A stretch of 64,000 bases of DNA, taken from positions 62,001 through 126,000 of the forward strand of contig NZ_VRMJ01000025.1 of assembly GCF_009832745.1 (NCBI RefSeq), given 5' to 3'. Position numbers and translations under genes: made by a program. This DNA is from Polaribacter septentrionalilitoris. GTDB lineage: Bacteria > Bacteroidota > Bacteroidia > Flavobacteriales > Flavobacteriaceae. The notes below the pieces were generated by a model that had not been told where the DNA came from, did no database searches, and was given only the letters and a program-made list of their open reading frames with translations. This document shows positions 52,522-61,451 of this stretch, one piece after another (position 1 is the first letter of the stretch; each line of letters starts with the position of its first letter).

Positions 52522-53043
52522 TTAATAGTTTTCTTCTTCAGATTTCTTCATAACTGCAGCTACTATTGCAGATATTATAAAGCCAAAGAAAGCAGCTGAA
52601 GCTAAAATTACAGCAGTTAATATACCAGGAGTTTGAAATTTTTGTGTCATTTCTGCAGCACTTTCAATTTGTTCTTCTGTCATACCAGCATCTAACCATG
52701 CTTTTTGTTGAACTTCCATAGCCTGTTGCTGGAATTCAGGAGCAATTACATTCGTAAAAAGTAAGGTGTAAATAACAGCGATTATTCCACTAACCATTGC
52801 AATACCCATTCCAACTTTTACACCTTGACCCCAAGAAATGTAACCTCCATTTTCTTCTTTATACTTTTTTATTCCTAATATTATAAATGCTACTGTTGCA
52901 ACAATACTTACTATTGTATTTATCCATTGTAATTCTATCGCACTTCCAGTAGCATATAAAATTAAGCCAACAAGTACACCAGTTAGTCCTAGGTATAAAC
53001 CATTATTTAATATAATACTCTTTGTGTTTACTTGATTCTCCAT
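52522..53043 (-). CDS. DUF4199 family membrane protein
   Basis: 173 residues with four membrane helices. KEENGGYISWGQGVKVGMGIAMVSGIIAVIYTLLF is the conserved core of DUF4199; the AWLDAGMTEEQIESAAEMTQKFQTPG stretch lies between helices three and four. The function is unknown. It is often found next to a polyprenyl-phosphate GT2 gene, as here (from memory). Confidence 0.88.
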   Translation of the reverse strand: MENQVNTKSIILNNGLYLGLTGVLVGLILYATGSAIELQWINTIVSIVATVAFIILGIKKYKEENGGYISWGQGVKVGMGIAMVSGIIAVIYTLLFTNVIAPEFQQQAMEVQQKAWLDAGMTEEQIESAAEMTQKFQTPGILTAVILASAAFFGFIISAIVAAVMKKSEEENY

Positions 53044-53177
53044 TTGTTTTGGTTTTTAGTTAGTTATACAAATATATTCATTTCATTTAGATAATTTTTA
53101 AGTTTTATAAACTATCAAAACAATTCATTAGTATTCAGTTGCTTAAAAATGTTACATAAATTTTGACATTTTTTTAA

Positions 53178-53207
53178 TTGTTAAAATAAAAATAGATTGT
53201 AAATTTG
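53178..53207 (+). promoter_or_regulatory. Promoter of the SRP RNA gene
   Basis: TTG (53178-53180), 19-bp spacer, TAAATTTG (53200-53207): a full match to the Bacteroidota consensus, placed five bases before the first base of the RNA. Confidence 0.85.
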
Positions 53208-53211
53208 CATC

Positions 53212-53305
53212 GGCAAGTCCTACACAACCAGCTCCCTTTGAATCCCCCAGGGCGGGAACGCAGCAAGGGTATTAGGTCGTAGCGGTGTGATGTAGGTAGC
53301 TTGCC
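53212..53305 (+). ncRNA. ffs: Signal recognition particle RNA, small bacterial type (4.5S)
   Basis: The conserved tip CAGGGCGGGAACGCAGCAAGG (53249-53268 region, first and last bases at the loop) is the SRP54-binding domain, with the GGAA-type tetraloop context. The ends GGCAAG (53212-53217) and CTTGCC (53300-53305) close the long hairpin, and the T run after 53305 gives termination. The RNA works with Ffh in membrane targeting. Its own promoter sits directly upstream. Confidence 0.95.
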
Positions 53306-53416
53306 ATTTTTTGTGCCTTAAAGTTTCACGCAGATATTTAGTTTAATATCTATCCTTTGAACTTTTCTTAAATTTATTTTTTGTTAATTCGTAATTCATA
53401 ATTAGAAATTAAATTG

Positions 53417-54220
53417 ATGTCTAAAGTTGTTTTAATTACTGGTGCTTCCTCTGGAATAGGAAAATCAATTGCTATTTTTTTATCTGAAAAAGGATATAAA
53501 GTTTATGGAACAAGTAGAAATCCTAAAAACAAAGAGAATTTATCTTTTGAATTGGTAGCTTTAAATGTGCTTAAAATTGATACAATAAAATCAGCTGTTG
53601 ATTTGGTTGTTCAAAAAGAAGGTAGGTTAGATGTTTTGGTAAATAATGCAGGAATGGGAATTACAGGTCCAGTAGAAGATACTCCTACCGATGAAATGCG
53701 TGCTGTCTTTAATACCAATTTATTTGGAGCTATAGATGTAATGAAAGCAGCTTTACCACACATGCGTACTCAAAAAACAGGATTGATTATTAATGTAACT
53801 TCTATTGCTGGTTACATGGGGTTGCCTTTTAGAGGTTTGTATTCTGCTTCTAAAGGAGCTTTAGAATTGGTTACAGAAGCTATGAGTATGGAAGTAAAAA
53901 GTCTGGGAATACACGTTGTTAATGTTGCTCCTGGAGATTTTGCAACCAATATTGCAGCAGGAAGATATCATACACCAGTGTTTAAAAATTCTGCTTATAA
54001 AGAAAAATACCAAGCTAATTTAGATTTAATGGATGCTCATGTAGATTCAGGAATGGATACTATAGAAATGGCAAAAGCAATCCATAAAATTATCAATACA
54101 AAAAAGCCAAAACTGCACTACAAAGTAGGTGATTTTATGCAAAAGTTTTCTATCGTTTTAAAACGCATTTTACCAGATAGAGTTTACGAAAAATTATTGA
54201 TGAATCATTACAAGTTATAG
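53417..54220 (+). CDS. Short-chain dehydrogenase/reductase
   Basis: 267 residues from the ATG at 53417. VLITGASSGIGKSIA is the glycine-rich cofactor loop, NNAG the next motif, and the catalytic pair is Tyr142-x3-Lys146 (YSASKGALE). Substrate unknown. The C-terminal extension (MQKFSIVLKRILPDRVYEKLLMNHYKL) resembles SDRs annotated for retinol or steroid-like substrates, which is not evidence for such a role here. It is monocistronic. Confidence 0.88.
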   Translation: MSKVVLITGASSGIGKSIAIFLSEKGYKVYGTSRNPKNKENLSFELVALNVLKIDTIKSAVDLVVQKEGRLDVLVNNAGMGITGPVEDTPTDEMRAVFNTNLFGAIDVMKAALPHMRTQKTGLIINVTSIAGYMGLPFRGLYSASKGALELVTEAMSMEVKSLGIHVVNVAPGDFATNIAAGRYHTPVFKNSAYKEKYQANLDLMDAHVDSGMDTIEMAKAIHKIINTKKPKLHYKVGDFMQKFSIVLKRILPDRVYEKLLMNHYKL

Positions 54221-54280
54221 ATTTTTAATCTTATTAAACTTTTTTGAAATTTATAAGTCATAGTTGTTATAGAATATCTT

Positions 54281-55192
54281 ATGAAAACTATAATCCAATT
54301 TACTTTTTTATTGCTTCTTTTTAGTTGCTCATCAACAAATACTTCAAAAATAGAAGAGACTTCTAAAAAAGCGTTCTTAAGTAACGAAACCATTGTTTAT
54401 AAAGAAACTACATCAAACCATAAATTAACAAGTTTAGATATTTATACTGTTAAAGAATCAAAAGCACTAAAACCTGTTGTAATTTGGGTACATGGTGGAG
54501 GTTGGGCTATAGGAGATAAGTTTAATGGTATGCAACAGAAAGTTCCCTTTTTTAATAATTTAGGATACGTCTTTGTATCTATAAATTATCGATTATCATC
54601 ATTGCAAAGAAACAAAACTAATGAAACTCGAATACAACACCCAATTCACGTTAACGATGCAACTGATGCTCTGTATTGGATTTACAAGAATATTCACAAA
54701 TATGGTGGAGATACATCTAACATTGTTTTGATTGGGCATTCTGCAGGTGCGCATTTGGTTGCTTTACTTGGAACAAATCAAAAATTATTAAAAGAAAGAA
54801 ATATTCCCATAAAAAAATTAAAAGGTATTATTAGTTTAGATACTCAAGCTTATAATGTTCCAAAAGCAATTCAAAATTTAAAAGGAAAAAGATTGTATGT
54901 AAATGCATTTTCAAATAATGTTGACTCACAAATAGATGCCTCACCATATTTTCAGTTAGACAATTACAAGAATACAGTTTCAAACTGGTTGTTTGCATCA
55001 AGAGGAAATAGTATTAGAAAAGAAATCTTAAATGATTTTGTAAATAAAATAAATACAAAGAATGGAAAAACAGAAGTTGTAACTATGAATTCCTATTCTC
55101 ATAGAGATGTTAACTTACTAATTTCAGATACATCAAATACAATTCTTTCTGATAAAATAACTCAATTCTTAAAAAGCGTTTTTTACAAATAA
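54281..55192 (+). CDS. Alpha/beta hydrolase lipoprotein (carboxylesterase-like)
   Basis: 303 residues. Lipoprotein signal MKTIIQFTFLLLLFSCSSTN, oxyanion motif VIWVHGGGWAIGDK, nucleophile elbow GHSAGAH, and a likely catalytic His in SYSHRDVN near the C-terminus. It belongs to the hormone-sensitive-lipase/BD-FAE-like esterases and should act in the periplasm or at the outer membrane. It is 60 bp after the SDR gene. Confidence 0.87.
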   Translation: MKTIIQFTFLLLLFSCSSTNTSKIEETSKKAFLSNETIVYKETTSNHKLTSLDIYTVKESKALKPVVIWVHGGGWAIGDKFNGMQQKVPFFNNLGYVFVSINYRLSSLQRNKTNETRIQHPIHVNDATDALYWIYKNIHKYGGDTSNIVLIGHSAGAHLVALLGTNQKLLKERNIPIKKLKGIISLDTQAYNVPKAIQNLKGKRLYVNAFSNNVDSQIDASPYFQLDNYKNTVSNWLFASRGNSIRKEILNDFVNKINTKNGKTEVVTMNSYSHRDVNLLISDTSNTILSDKITQFLKSVFYK

Positions 55193-55274
55193 GAATACTA
55201 AAAATTCTTTTAAAAAAATATAGAATCCCACTCTTTGTAAGTATCTTTGTAACAATTAACCATAAAATTTAAAG

Positions 55275-55928
55275 ATGAAATTTTTCATAGATACCGCTAA
55301 TTTAGCACAAATAGAAGAAGCACAAGCATTAGGTGTTTTAGATGGAGTAACAACAAACCCATCTTTAATGGCAAAAGAAGGTATTACTGGACAAGATAAT
55401 ATTATCAACCATTACAAAGCAATTTGTGAGTTGGTAGAAGGTGATGTTTCTGCAGAAGTAATAGCTACAGATTTTGATGGAATGGTTAAAGAAGGTGAAG
55501 CTTTAGCAGCTTTAAATCCGCAGATAGTAGTAAAATTACCAATGATAAAAGATGGTATAAAAGCATGTAAATATTTTTCTGAAAAAGGAATCAAAACTAA
55601 CGTTACTTTAGTGTTTTCTGCTGGTCAAGCTTTATTAGCTGCAAAAGCAGGTGCAACTTATGTATCGCCTTTTATTGGTCGTTTGGATGATATTTCTACA
55701 GACGGACTAAATTTAATCGCCGAAATTAGAACTATTTATGATAACTATGGTTTTGATACTGAAATTTTAGCAGCTTCTGTACGTCATACAATGCATGTAA
55801 TTGACTGTGCTAAAATTGGTGCTGATGTTATGACAGGACCTTTAAGTGCTATTGAGGGTTTACTAAAACATCCATTAACAGATATTGGTCTAGCTAAATT
55901 TTTAGCAGATTATAAAAAAGGAAACTAA
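55275..55928 (+). CDS. fsa: Transaldolase, small (FSA/TalC) type
   Basis: 217 residues. [36 protein letters not shown] is the family start; the Schiff-base Lys is K87 in VVKLPM, and [31 protein letters not shown] follows. The type acts either as transaldolase of the pentose phosphate pathway or as fructose-6-phosphate aldolase; the sequence alone does not decide. A TATCTTTG box (55242-55249) lies 26 bases before the ATG. Confidence 0.93.
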   Translation: MKFFIDTANLAQIEEAQALGVLDGVTTNPSLMAKEGITGQDNIINHYKAICELVEGDVSAEVIATDFDGMVKEGEALAALNPQIVVKLPMIKDGIKACKYFSEKGIKTNVTLVFSAGQALLAAKAGATYVSPFIGRLDDISTDGLNLIAEIRTIYDNYGFDTEILAASVRHTMHVIDCAKIGADVMTGPLSAIEGLLKHPLTDIGLAKFLADYKKGN

Positions 55929-55930
55929 GT

Positions 55931-56178
55931 AGTTTTTAGTTATTGGTTTTTAGTTGTTAGTGTTTTTTTAAAATAATTAAAAAACAGCACTTTAATAATT
56001 AAAAAAATAATAAGAAGCTGTTTCCTGCTTTTCATTATATCTTTTTGCAGAAAAAGCAAAAAGGATGTCATTCCAATCAGGGCTAAACTTGTTTGGCAGC
56101 ATATAGTAAAATTATAAACTGTTCTTATTTGTTGGTTTTTTGTGCTTACTAAAAACTAAAAACCAATAACTAAAAACT
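55931..56178. repeat. 25-bp perfect inverted repeat enclosing structured repeat copy 3
   Basis: The left arm (55931-55955, AGTTTTTAGTTATTGGTTTT and five more) is the exact reverse complement of the right arm (56154-56178). Between them lies the whole of the structured repeat copy 3. The arms consist of CTAAAAAC-type units that also occur singly at 38740-38776 and 60411-60435. The full unit fills the gap between the transaldolase and menD genes. Confidence 0.85.
56013..56102. repeat. Structured interspersed repeat, copy 3
   Basis: P1 GCTG/CAGC (56017-56020, 56097-56100), P2 CCTG/CAGG (56024-56027, 56078-56081), P3 ATCTTTTTGC/GCAAAAAGGAT (56039-56048, 56056-56066) with a short apical loop and no inserted hairpin. 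It is the most compact copy and probably closest to the core unit. Confidence 0.8.
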
Positions 56179-56203
56179 TTTAAATCTTAAAAAGATTTAA
56201 AAA

Positions 56204-57862
56204 ATGTATCCAAAAAAAGAACTCGCACAATTGGTAATTTCAGCCTGTCATCAATTTGATATTGATACAGTTGTAATTTCTCCTGGATCAAGAAATGCTC
56301 CACTAACTATTGGTTTTTCTAATCATAATAAAATAGAAACCTTAAGTGTAGTCGATGAGCGTTGTGCTGCTTTTTTTGCTTTAGGAATTGCACAACAAAA
56401 ACAAAAACCAGTGGCTGTTTTGTGTACCTCTGGTTCAGCCTTATTAAATTATTACCCTGCAATTGCAGAAGCATTTTATAGCAATATTCCTTTGGTGGTA
56501 ATTTCTGCTGACAGACCAAAACATCTGATTGATATTGGTGATGGCCAAACCATTCGTCAAGAAAACGTATTTGAAAATCATATTCTATTTTCTGCAAATT
56601 TAATTGAGAATCCGAAATTTATTTCAAGAAATTCTCAGTTGATTGGTGAAGCGTTACAAACAGCAACTTCGCAAAAAGGACCAGTTCACATAAATGTTCC
56701 TTTTGATGAACCTTTGTATGAAACTGTAGAGAACTTAATGGATTTTCACTTTCCAAAAATATCTTCTAGCTTCTTAGATAATTCAAACATAGATTACGAG
56801 AATTTAGCGAAAATTTGGAATGCGTCAGACAAGAAAATGATTTTAGTTGGGGTAAATTATCCAGATGCTGATTTACACCAATTAATGGATTTGTATGCAG
56901 ATGATGCTTCTGTTTTAATTTTTACAGAAACAACTTCTAATTTGCATCATGAAAAGGCGATCAATTCTATAGATCAATTAATTTTTTCTTTTAATGAAGA
57001 TGAGTTTTTGGAGTTAAAACCAGATATTCTCATCACATTTGGAGGCATGATTGTCTCAAAACGAATAAAGAAATTCTTGAGAACATATGCTCCTAAACAC
57101 CATTGGGATATCGATGAACGAAAAGCAACCAATACTTATTTTTGTTTGTCAGAATTTATTCAAACTAATCCAAATGATTTTTTTAGTAATTTTAATGATA
57201 AAATAGCTAAATCAAAGAGTGATTATCAATCAAAATGGAGAGCTGTTAGAGATAAAAGAAGAGTTAAACATGCTGAATATTTATCAAAAATAGAGCATTC
57301 AGATTTTAAAGTATTTGAACAAATTTTAGAAAGCATTCCAAATAATACTCAGTTGCAAATTAGTAATAGTGCTATTATTAGATATGCGCAACTATTTACA
57401 ATTAATAAAACACTAGAGGTGTTTTGTAATAGAGGAACAAGTGGAATTGATGGTAGCACATCAACCGCAATTGGAGCTGCTTATGCAAATAACAAGCAAA
57501 CCATTTGTATTACAGGTGATTTGAGTTTTTTTTATGATTCTAATGCACTTTGGAATAAAAACATCCCAAAGAATTTTAGAATTATTTTGATTAACAATTC
57601 AGGTGGAGGAATTTTTAAAATTATACCAGGTCCGTCAACAACAAACGCAATAAAGTATTTTGAAACTCCACATTGTTTAACAGCAGAACATTTGTGTAAG
57701 ATGTATGGTTTTGAGTATCAAAAAGCATATTCAAAAGAGACAGTTTTACATGAGTTAGAAGGGTTTTATCAAGAATCAGAACAACCAAAAATATTAGAAA
57801 TTTTCACTCCAAGTGAAAAAAACAATTCGATTTTAAAAGAATATTTTAAATATATCAAATAA
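56204..57862 (+). CDS. menD: SEPHCHC synthase (menaquinone synthesis)
   Basis: 552 residues. VVISPGSRNAPLTIGF is the MenD substrate-binding start, with the conserved Glu of TPP activation in VVDERCAAFFALG and the C-terminal TPP site GTSGIDGSTSTAIGAAYANN...ICITGDLSFFYDSNALWN. It joins isochorismate and 2-oxoglutarate. menB follows about 1.7 kb downstream. Its stop overlaps the next ATG by one base. Confidence 0.95.
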   Translation: MYPKKELAQLVISACHQFDIDTVVISPGSRNAPLTIGFSNHNKIETLSVVDERCAAFFALGIAQQKQKPVAVLCTSGSALLNYYPAIAEAFYSNIPLVVISADRPKHLIDIGDGQTIRQENVFENHILFSANLIENPKFISRNSQLIGEALQTATSQKGPVHINVPFDEPLYETVENLMDFHFPKISSSFLDNSNIDYENLAKIWNASDKKMILVGVNYPDADLHQLMDLYADDASVLIFTETTSNLHHEKAINSIDQLIFSFNEDEFLELKPDILITFGGMIVSKRIKKFLRTYAPKHHWDIDERKATNTYFCLSEFIQTNPNDFFSNFNDKIAKSKSDYQSKWRAVRDKRRVKHAEYLSKIEHSDFKVFEQILESIPNNTQLQISNSAIIRYAQLFTINKTLEVFCNRGTSGIDGSTSTAIGAAYANNKQTICITGDLSFFYDSNALWNKNIPKNFRIILINNSGGGIFKIIPGPSTTNAIKYFETPHCLTAEHLCKMYGFEYQKAYSKETVLHELEGFYQESEQPKILEIFTPSEKNNSILKEYFKYIK

Positions 57863-58281
57863 TGGATTTACAAGAAGGAGATAAAGTTGAGTTACTCATA
57901 GAAGCTGAAACAGCTCTAGGTTATGTAGTTTTAATTAATGATGAATTTGAAGGCTTATTGTATAGAAATGAAGTTTTTGAAGATTTAGAAGTTGATTTAG
58001 AAGTTAACGGTTATATTAAAAACATTCGAGAAGACGGTAAAATTGATGTTTCTCTTAGACCGCAAGGTTTTAGAAATGTAATAGAGATTGATGTAGATAC
58101 TATTTTAGATAAGCTAAAAAATAGTAGAGAAGGTTATCTTTTGTTAACTGATAAAAGTTCTCCTGAATCTATAAAATTCCAATTGCAAATGAGTAAGAAA
58201 GCTTTTAAAAGAGCAATAGGAAATTTATACAAACAGAAATTAATTTTGATTAAAGAGGATAGAATTGAGTTGGTGAAGTAG
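57862..58281 (+). CDS. S1-like RNA-binding protein, C-terminal CvfB-type
   Basis: 139 residues. An S1-type OB fold (VELLIEAETALGYVVLINDEFEGLLYRNEVFEDLEVDLEVNGYIKNIREDGKIDVSLRP) is followed by a winged-helix end (FQLQMSKKAFKRAIGNLYKQKLILIKEDRIEL). This is the layout of the last half of CvfB; it is short, but the start is coupled to menD and the frame is complete. It probably binds RNA, with no known target. Confidence 0.85.
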   Translation: MDLQEGDKVELLIEAETALGYVVLINDEFEGLLYRNEVFEDLEVDLEVNGYIKNIREDGKIDVSLRPQGFRNVIEIDVDTILDKLKNSREGYLLLTDKSSPESIKFQLQMSKKAFKRAIGNLYKQKLILIKEDRIELVK

Positions 58282-58332
58282 TTAAAAGTTAGAGACTTTA
58301 TAATTTAAATATACATTTTTAAAAACTAAAAA

Positions 58333-59490
58333 CTACATTCCACCTAAGCGTAAAATATTTTCGTAAAATTTATCAGAATTTGGGTCAGCAGGATCCATTT
58401 TCCCATAACCAATTTTATAGTTCTTTAATGCTTTTTTATACATTTTTCCAGTTTCGTAATAACGTCCAATATAATAATTGCCTAAAGGAGAAGAAGGAAA
58501 TAGTTTTAAAATCATCTTACCAAAATCACGCAAATGGTCACCGTTTTCTTTCTCAATCACTATTTTTTCAATAGCATAAATATCACGTTCTCTAATACCT
58601 AAATTACTTCCAAAAAGAAAATCTATTTCTACATATTTATTTTCTAAATACGCAATAGCATCAACAGGAGATAAATCTTTTACATTTTTCTCAAATTCTT
58701 CTTTTGAAATTGCAGAATAAATTTGAAACACTTTAGTTAAAGCTCTTGGTATGGCTTCGCTAATAGCAGAAACACTACTCGAAGTATTTATGGTATCATT
58801 TACAACGTTAAAGTTTTTGAGCTCTAAAGATTTTAAACCATTTTGTAATTCGCCAATTTTGGTTTGTTTTTTTGCTGAAAATGAAGTCGAATTGTTAATA
58901 TATAAGTAAAAGGTGTTGTCTTCTTTTAAGAATTTTCCCAGATTGTAAGATTGAAATTCTTGACCAACAAAGTCAGAAAACGTTGGGTTGATGCAAATAT
59001 AAGAATTGATAAAAGGTTGAGGTTCATTTAAAAAATGTGAGATTAAATTTGCAGAAGTTCCTTCTCCAATCAAAGAAATAAATGGAGAGGTTCTATAGGT
59101 ACTTTCCATGTAAAAAATGACTTCATCTCTTACAAACTGATAAAAATCAATGTTTTCTGAAGTTAATCTGCCATTATCAATATTAAAATAAGTATCCTTT
59201 TTTCTTGATTCTTTCATAGAAATTCCAACCACAATTTGTTTTGGAGCTTTATCTTTTGCCGCAAACAACACAGAGTTTCCAACATACGCATCAAACAAGT
59301 ATTCCGCATCAAAAACAACTGCTAAAGGATAGTTTTTGGCACTGTCTTTTTCATAACCTTGAGGTAAATAAATTTTAAGATTTCTTGTGGTTTCTAAAAT
59401 ATCTGACTCTAACCCTTTATTGATGATTTTTTGAGAAAATCCACAAAAGTAAAAAAAGATAAATATTAGTGTGAACGATTTCTTTATCAT
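58333..59490 (-). CDS. Secreted esterase-like alpha/beta hydrolase
   Basis: 385 residues. Signal peptide MIKKSFTLIFIFFYFCGFSQ, then the Esterase-D-like line NLKIYLPQGYEKDSAKNYPLAVVFDAEYLFDAYVGN. The usual GxSxG nucleophile elbow seems altered to GEGTSA, so catalysis is doubtful. The C-terminal ~90 residues are TPR-like (YYIGRYYETGKMYKKALKNYKIGYGKMDP). It is convergent with the S1 gene and divergent from menB. Confidence 0.78.
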   Translation of the reverse strand: MIKKSFTLIFIFFYFCGFSQKIINKGLESDILETTRNLKIYLPQGYEKDSAKNYPLAVVFDAEYLFDAYVGNSVLFAAKDKAPKQIVVGISMKESRKKDTYFNIDNGRLTSENIDFYQFVRDEVIFYMESTYRTSPFISLIGEGTSANLISHFLNEPQPFINSYICINPTFSDFVGQEFQSYNLGKFLKEDNTFYLYINNSTSFSAKKQTKIGELQNGLKSLELKNFNVVNDTINTSSSVSAISEAIPRALTKVFQIYSAISKEEFEKNVKDLSPVDAIAYLENKYVEIDFLFGSNLGIRERDIYAIEKIVIEKENGDHLRDFGKMILKLFPSSPLGNYYIGRYYETGKMYKKALKNYKIGYGKMDPADPNSDKFYENILRLGGM

Positions 59491-59558
59491 AAATTTGAAT
59501 CTTTATTTTTGTAAACAATTACTTGGTTCTTCTAAAAGAACGTCCAAAATACAAAATT

Positions 59559-60398
59559 ATGATACAACCTGAATGGAAAACTGTTAAAGAATATGAGGAT
59601 ATTACTTATAAAAAATGTAATGGGGTAGCTAGAATAGCTTTTAACAGACCTAATGTTAGAAATGCTTTTCGTCCTAAAACAACATCAGAATTATATGATG
59701 CTTTTTATGACGCAGGTGAAGATACATCAATAGGAGTTGTTTTGCTTTCCGCTGAAGGACCAAGCACTAAAGATGGTGTGTATTCTTTTTGTTCTGGAGG
59801 TGATCAAAAAGCTAGAGGTCATCAAGGTTATGTAGGTGATGATGGATATCATCGTTTAAATATTTTAGAAGTACAACGTTTAATCAGGTTTATGCCTAAA
59901 GCAGTAATTGCAGTAGTTCCTGGTTGGGCAGTTGGTGGCGGACATAGTTTGCATGTGGTTTGCGATTTAACATTAGCCAGCAAAGAACATGCAATTTTTA
60001 AACAAACTGATGCTGATGTAACTTCTTTTGATGGAGGTTATGGTTCTGCTTATTTGGCAAAAATGGTAGGTCAGAAAAAAGCGAGAGAGATTTTCTTTTT
60101 AGGACGCAATTATTCAGCACAAGAAGCTTATGAAATGGGCATGGTAAATGCTGTAATTCCGCATGCTGAATTAGAAGATACTGCTTACGAATGGGCGCAA
60201 GAAATTTTAGCAAAATCACCAACATCTATAAAGATGTTAAAATTTGCTATGAATTTAACTGATGACGGAATGGTAGGTCAGCAAGTTTTTGCAGGAGAAG
60301 CAACACGTTTGGCGTACATGACAGATGAAGCAAAAGAAGGTAGAGATGCATTTTTAGAAAAACGTAAACCCAACTTTCCTAAAAAATGGATACCGTAA
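59559..60398 (+). CDS. menB: 1,4-dihydroxy-2-naphthoyl-CoA synthase
   Basis: 279 residues from the ATG at 59559 (MIQPEWKTVKEYEDITYKKC); a TTG at 59523 opens the frame earlier but adds no conserved residues. Crotonase fold with RIAFNRPNVRNAFRPKT, the MenB-specific CSGGDQKARG, VPGWAVGGGHSLHVVCDLTLAS and DADVTSFDGGYGSAYLAKMVG. It closes the second aromatic ring in menaquinone synthesis and belongs to the same pathway as menD. Confidence 0.96.
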   Translation: MIQPEWKTVKEYEDITYKKCNGVARIAFNRPNVRNAFRPKTTSELYDAFYDAGEDTSIGVVLLSAEGPSTKDGVYSFCSGGDQKARGHQGYVGDDGYHRLNILEVQRLIRFMPKAVIAVVPGWAVGGGHSLHVVCDLTLASKEHAIFKQTDADVTSFDGGYGSAYLAKMVGQKKAREIFFLGRNYSAQEAYEMGMVNAVIPHAELEDTAYEWAQEILAKSPTSIKMLKFAMNLTDDGMVGQQVFAGEATRLAYMTDEAKEGRDAFLEKRKPNFPKKWIP

Positions 60399-60410
60399 AT
60401 TATAGTTATT

Positions 60411-60477
60411 AGTTTTTAGTTGTTGGTTTTTAGTTATTATGTATAATTCCAACAACTATCAACAATTAACCAACAAC
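60411..60477. repeat. Imperfect inverted repeat of the CTAAAAAC/GTTGTTGG family
   Basis: GTTGTTGGTT (60419-60428) pairs with AACCAACAAC (60468-60477). The left arm region repeats the text of the inverted repeat at 55931, with one base changed (ATT to GTT). It lies between menB and purU. Confidence 0.6.
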
Positions 60478-60487
60478 CAAACTCAAA

Positions 60488-61357
60488 ATGAAATCACAAG
60501 TAGTAACTTTTTTAATAAAATGTCCTGATCAAAAAGGGTTGGTGGCAAAAATTACCAATTTCTTCTTTGAAAGAGGATTCAACATTTTAAGTTGTCAGCA
60601 GTATGTAAATTCAATTGAAGATAAGTATTTTATGCGTGTTCGCTTAAATGCTGATGGCACAAATATTTCTAAAAAGGAATTAGAGAAATCTTTTTTAAAG
60701 TTAGCAGAACCTTTACAGTTTGATTGGTCTGTAAATTATGGAGATAAGAAACAAAATGTGGCTATTATGGTATCTCATACGAGTCATAATTTATACGATT
60801 TATTAGAACGTTACAAAGAAGGAAGATTAGATTGTAATGTGAAAATGATTATCAGTAATCATGATAAATTAAGACATATTGCAGACATGTTTGATGTACC
60901 ATTTTACCATTTACCTGTAACTAAAGAAACCAAACAAGACCAAGAAGCTCAGGTAAAACAATTGTTAGATACCAATGAGGTTGATTTGGTAATTATGGCA
61001 AGGTATATGCAAATTTTATCTTCAGATTTTATCAATCATTATCCAGAGAGAATCATTAATATTCATCATTCTTTTTTACCAGCTTTTCAAGGAGCAAATC
61101 CTTATAAAAAGGCTTATGAAAGAGGTGTGAAGTTAATTGGAGCCACAGCACATTATGCTACAGAAGATTTAGATGAAGGTCCGATTATTGAGCAAGATGT
61201 AAAACCAGTTACGCATGAGAGTACACCAACCACTTTAAAAAGAATAGGAGCAGATATTGAGAAATTGGTATTAGCAAGAGCTGTAAAATGTCATTTAAAT
61301 AATCAAATTATTGTTTCTGGTAATAGAGCAATCGTTTTTCCAGAAGCAGGGGAATAA
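60488..61357 (+). CDS. purU: Formyltetrahydrofolate deformylase
   Basis: 289 residues. An N-terminal ACT domain (FLIKCPDQKGLVAKITNFFFERGFNILSCQQYVN) and a formyltransferase-type catalytic domain (VIMARYMQILSSDFI; NIHHSFLPAFQGANPYKKAYERGVKLIGATAHYATEDLDEGPII). It releases formate from 10-formyl-THF for the PurT route and for folate balance. The start is ATG at 60488, after an intergenic inverted repeat. Confidence 0.95.
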   Translation: MKSQVVTFLIKCPDQKGLVAKITNFFFERGFNILSCQQYVNSIEDKYFMRVRLNADGTNISKKELEKSFLKLAEPLQFDWSVNYGDKKQNVAIMVSHTSHNLYDLLERYKEGRLDCNVKMIISNHDKLRHIADMFDVPFYHLPVTKETKQDQEAQVKQLLDTNEVDLVIMARYMQILSSDFINHYPERIINIHHSFLPAFQGANPYKKAYERGVKLIGATAHYATEDLDEGPIIEQDVKPVTHESTPTTLKRIGADIEKLVLARAVKCHLNNQIIVSGNRAIVFPEAGE

Positions 61358-61370
61358 AAGCCCATCCTAA

Positions 61371-61449
61371 CCTTCCCAAAGGGAAGGAACTATAAAAAGC
61401 AAAAAATATTAAGTACGAATTTTTCCTCTTTGGGGAAATTAAAAAGGGA
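61371..61449. repeat. Hairpin repeat of the CCTTCCC/GGGAAGG type
   Basis: CCTTCCC (61371-61377) pairs with GGGAAGG (61381-61387) around AAA. A second hairpin, TTTCC/GGAAA (61422-61438), and AAAAAGGGA follow directly before the next gene. The text resembles a Bacteroidota interspersed repeat seen often between genes (from memory). Confidence 0.6.
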
Positions 61450-61451
61450 AA

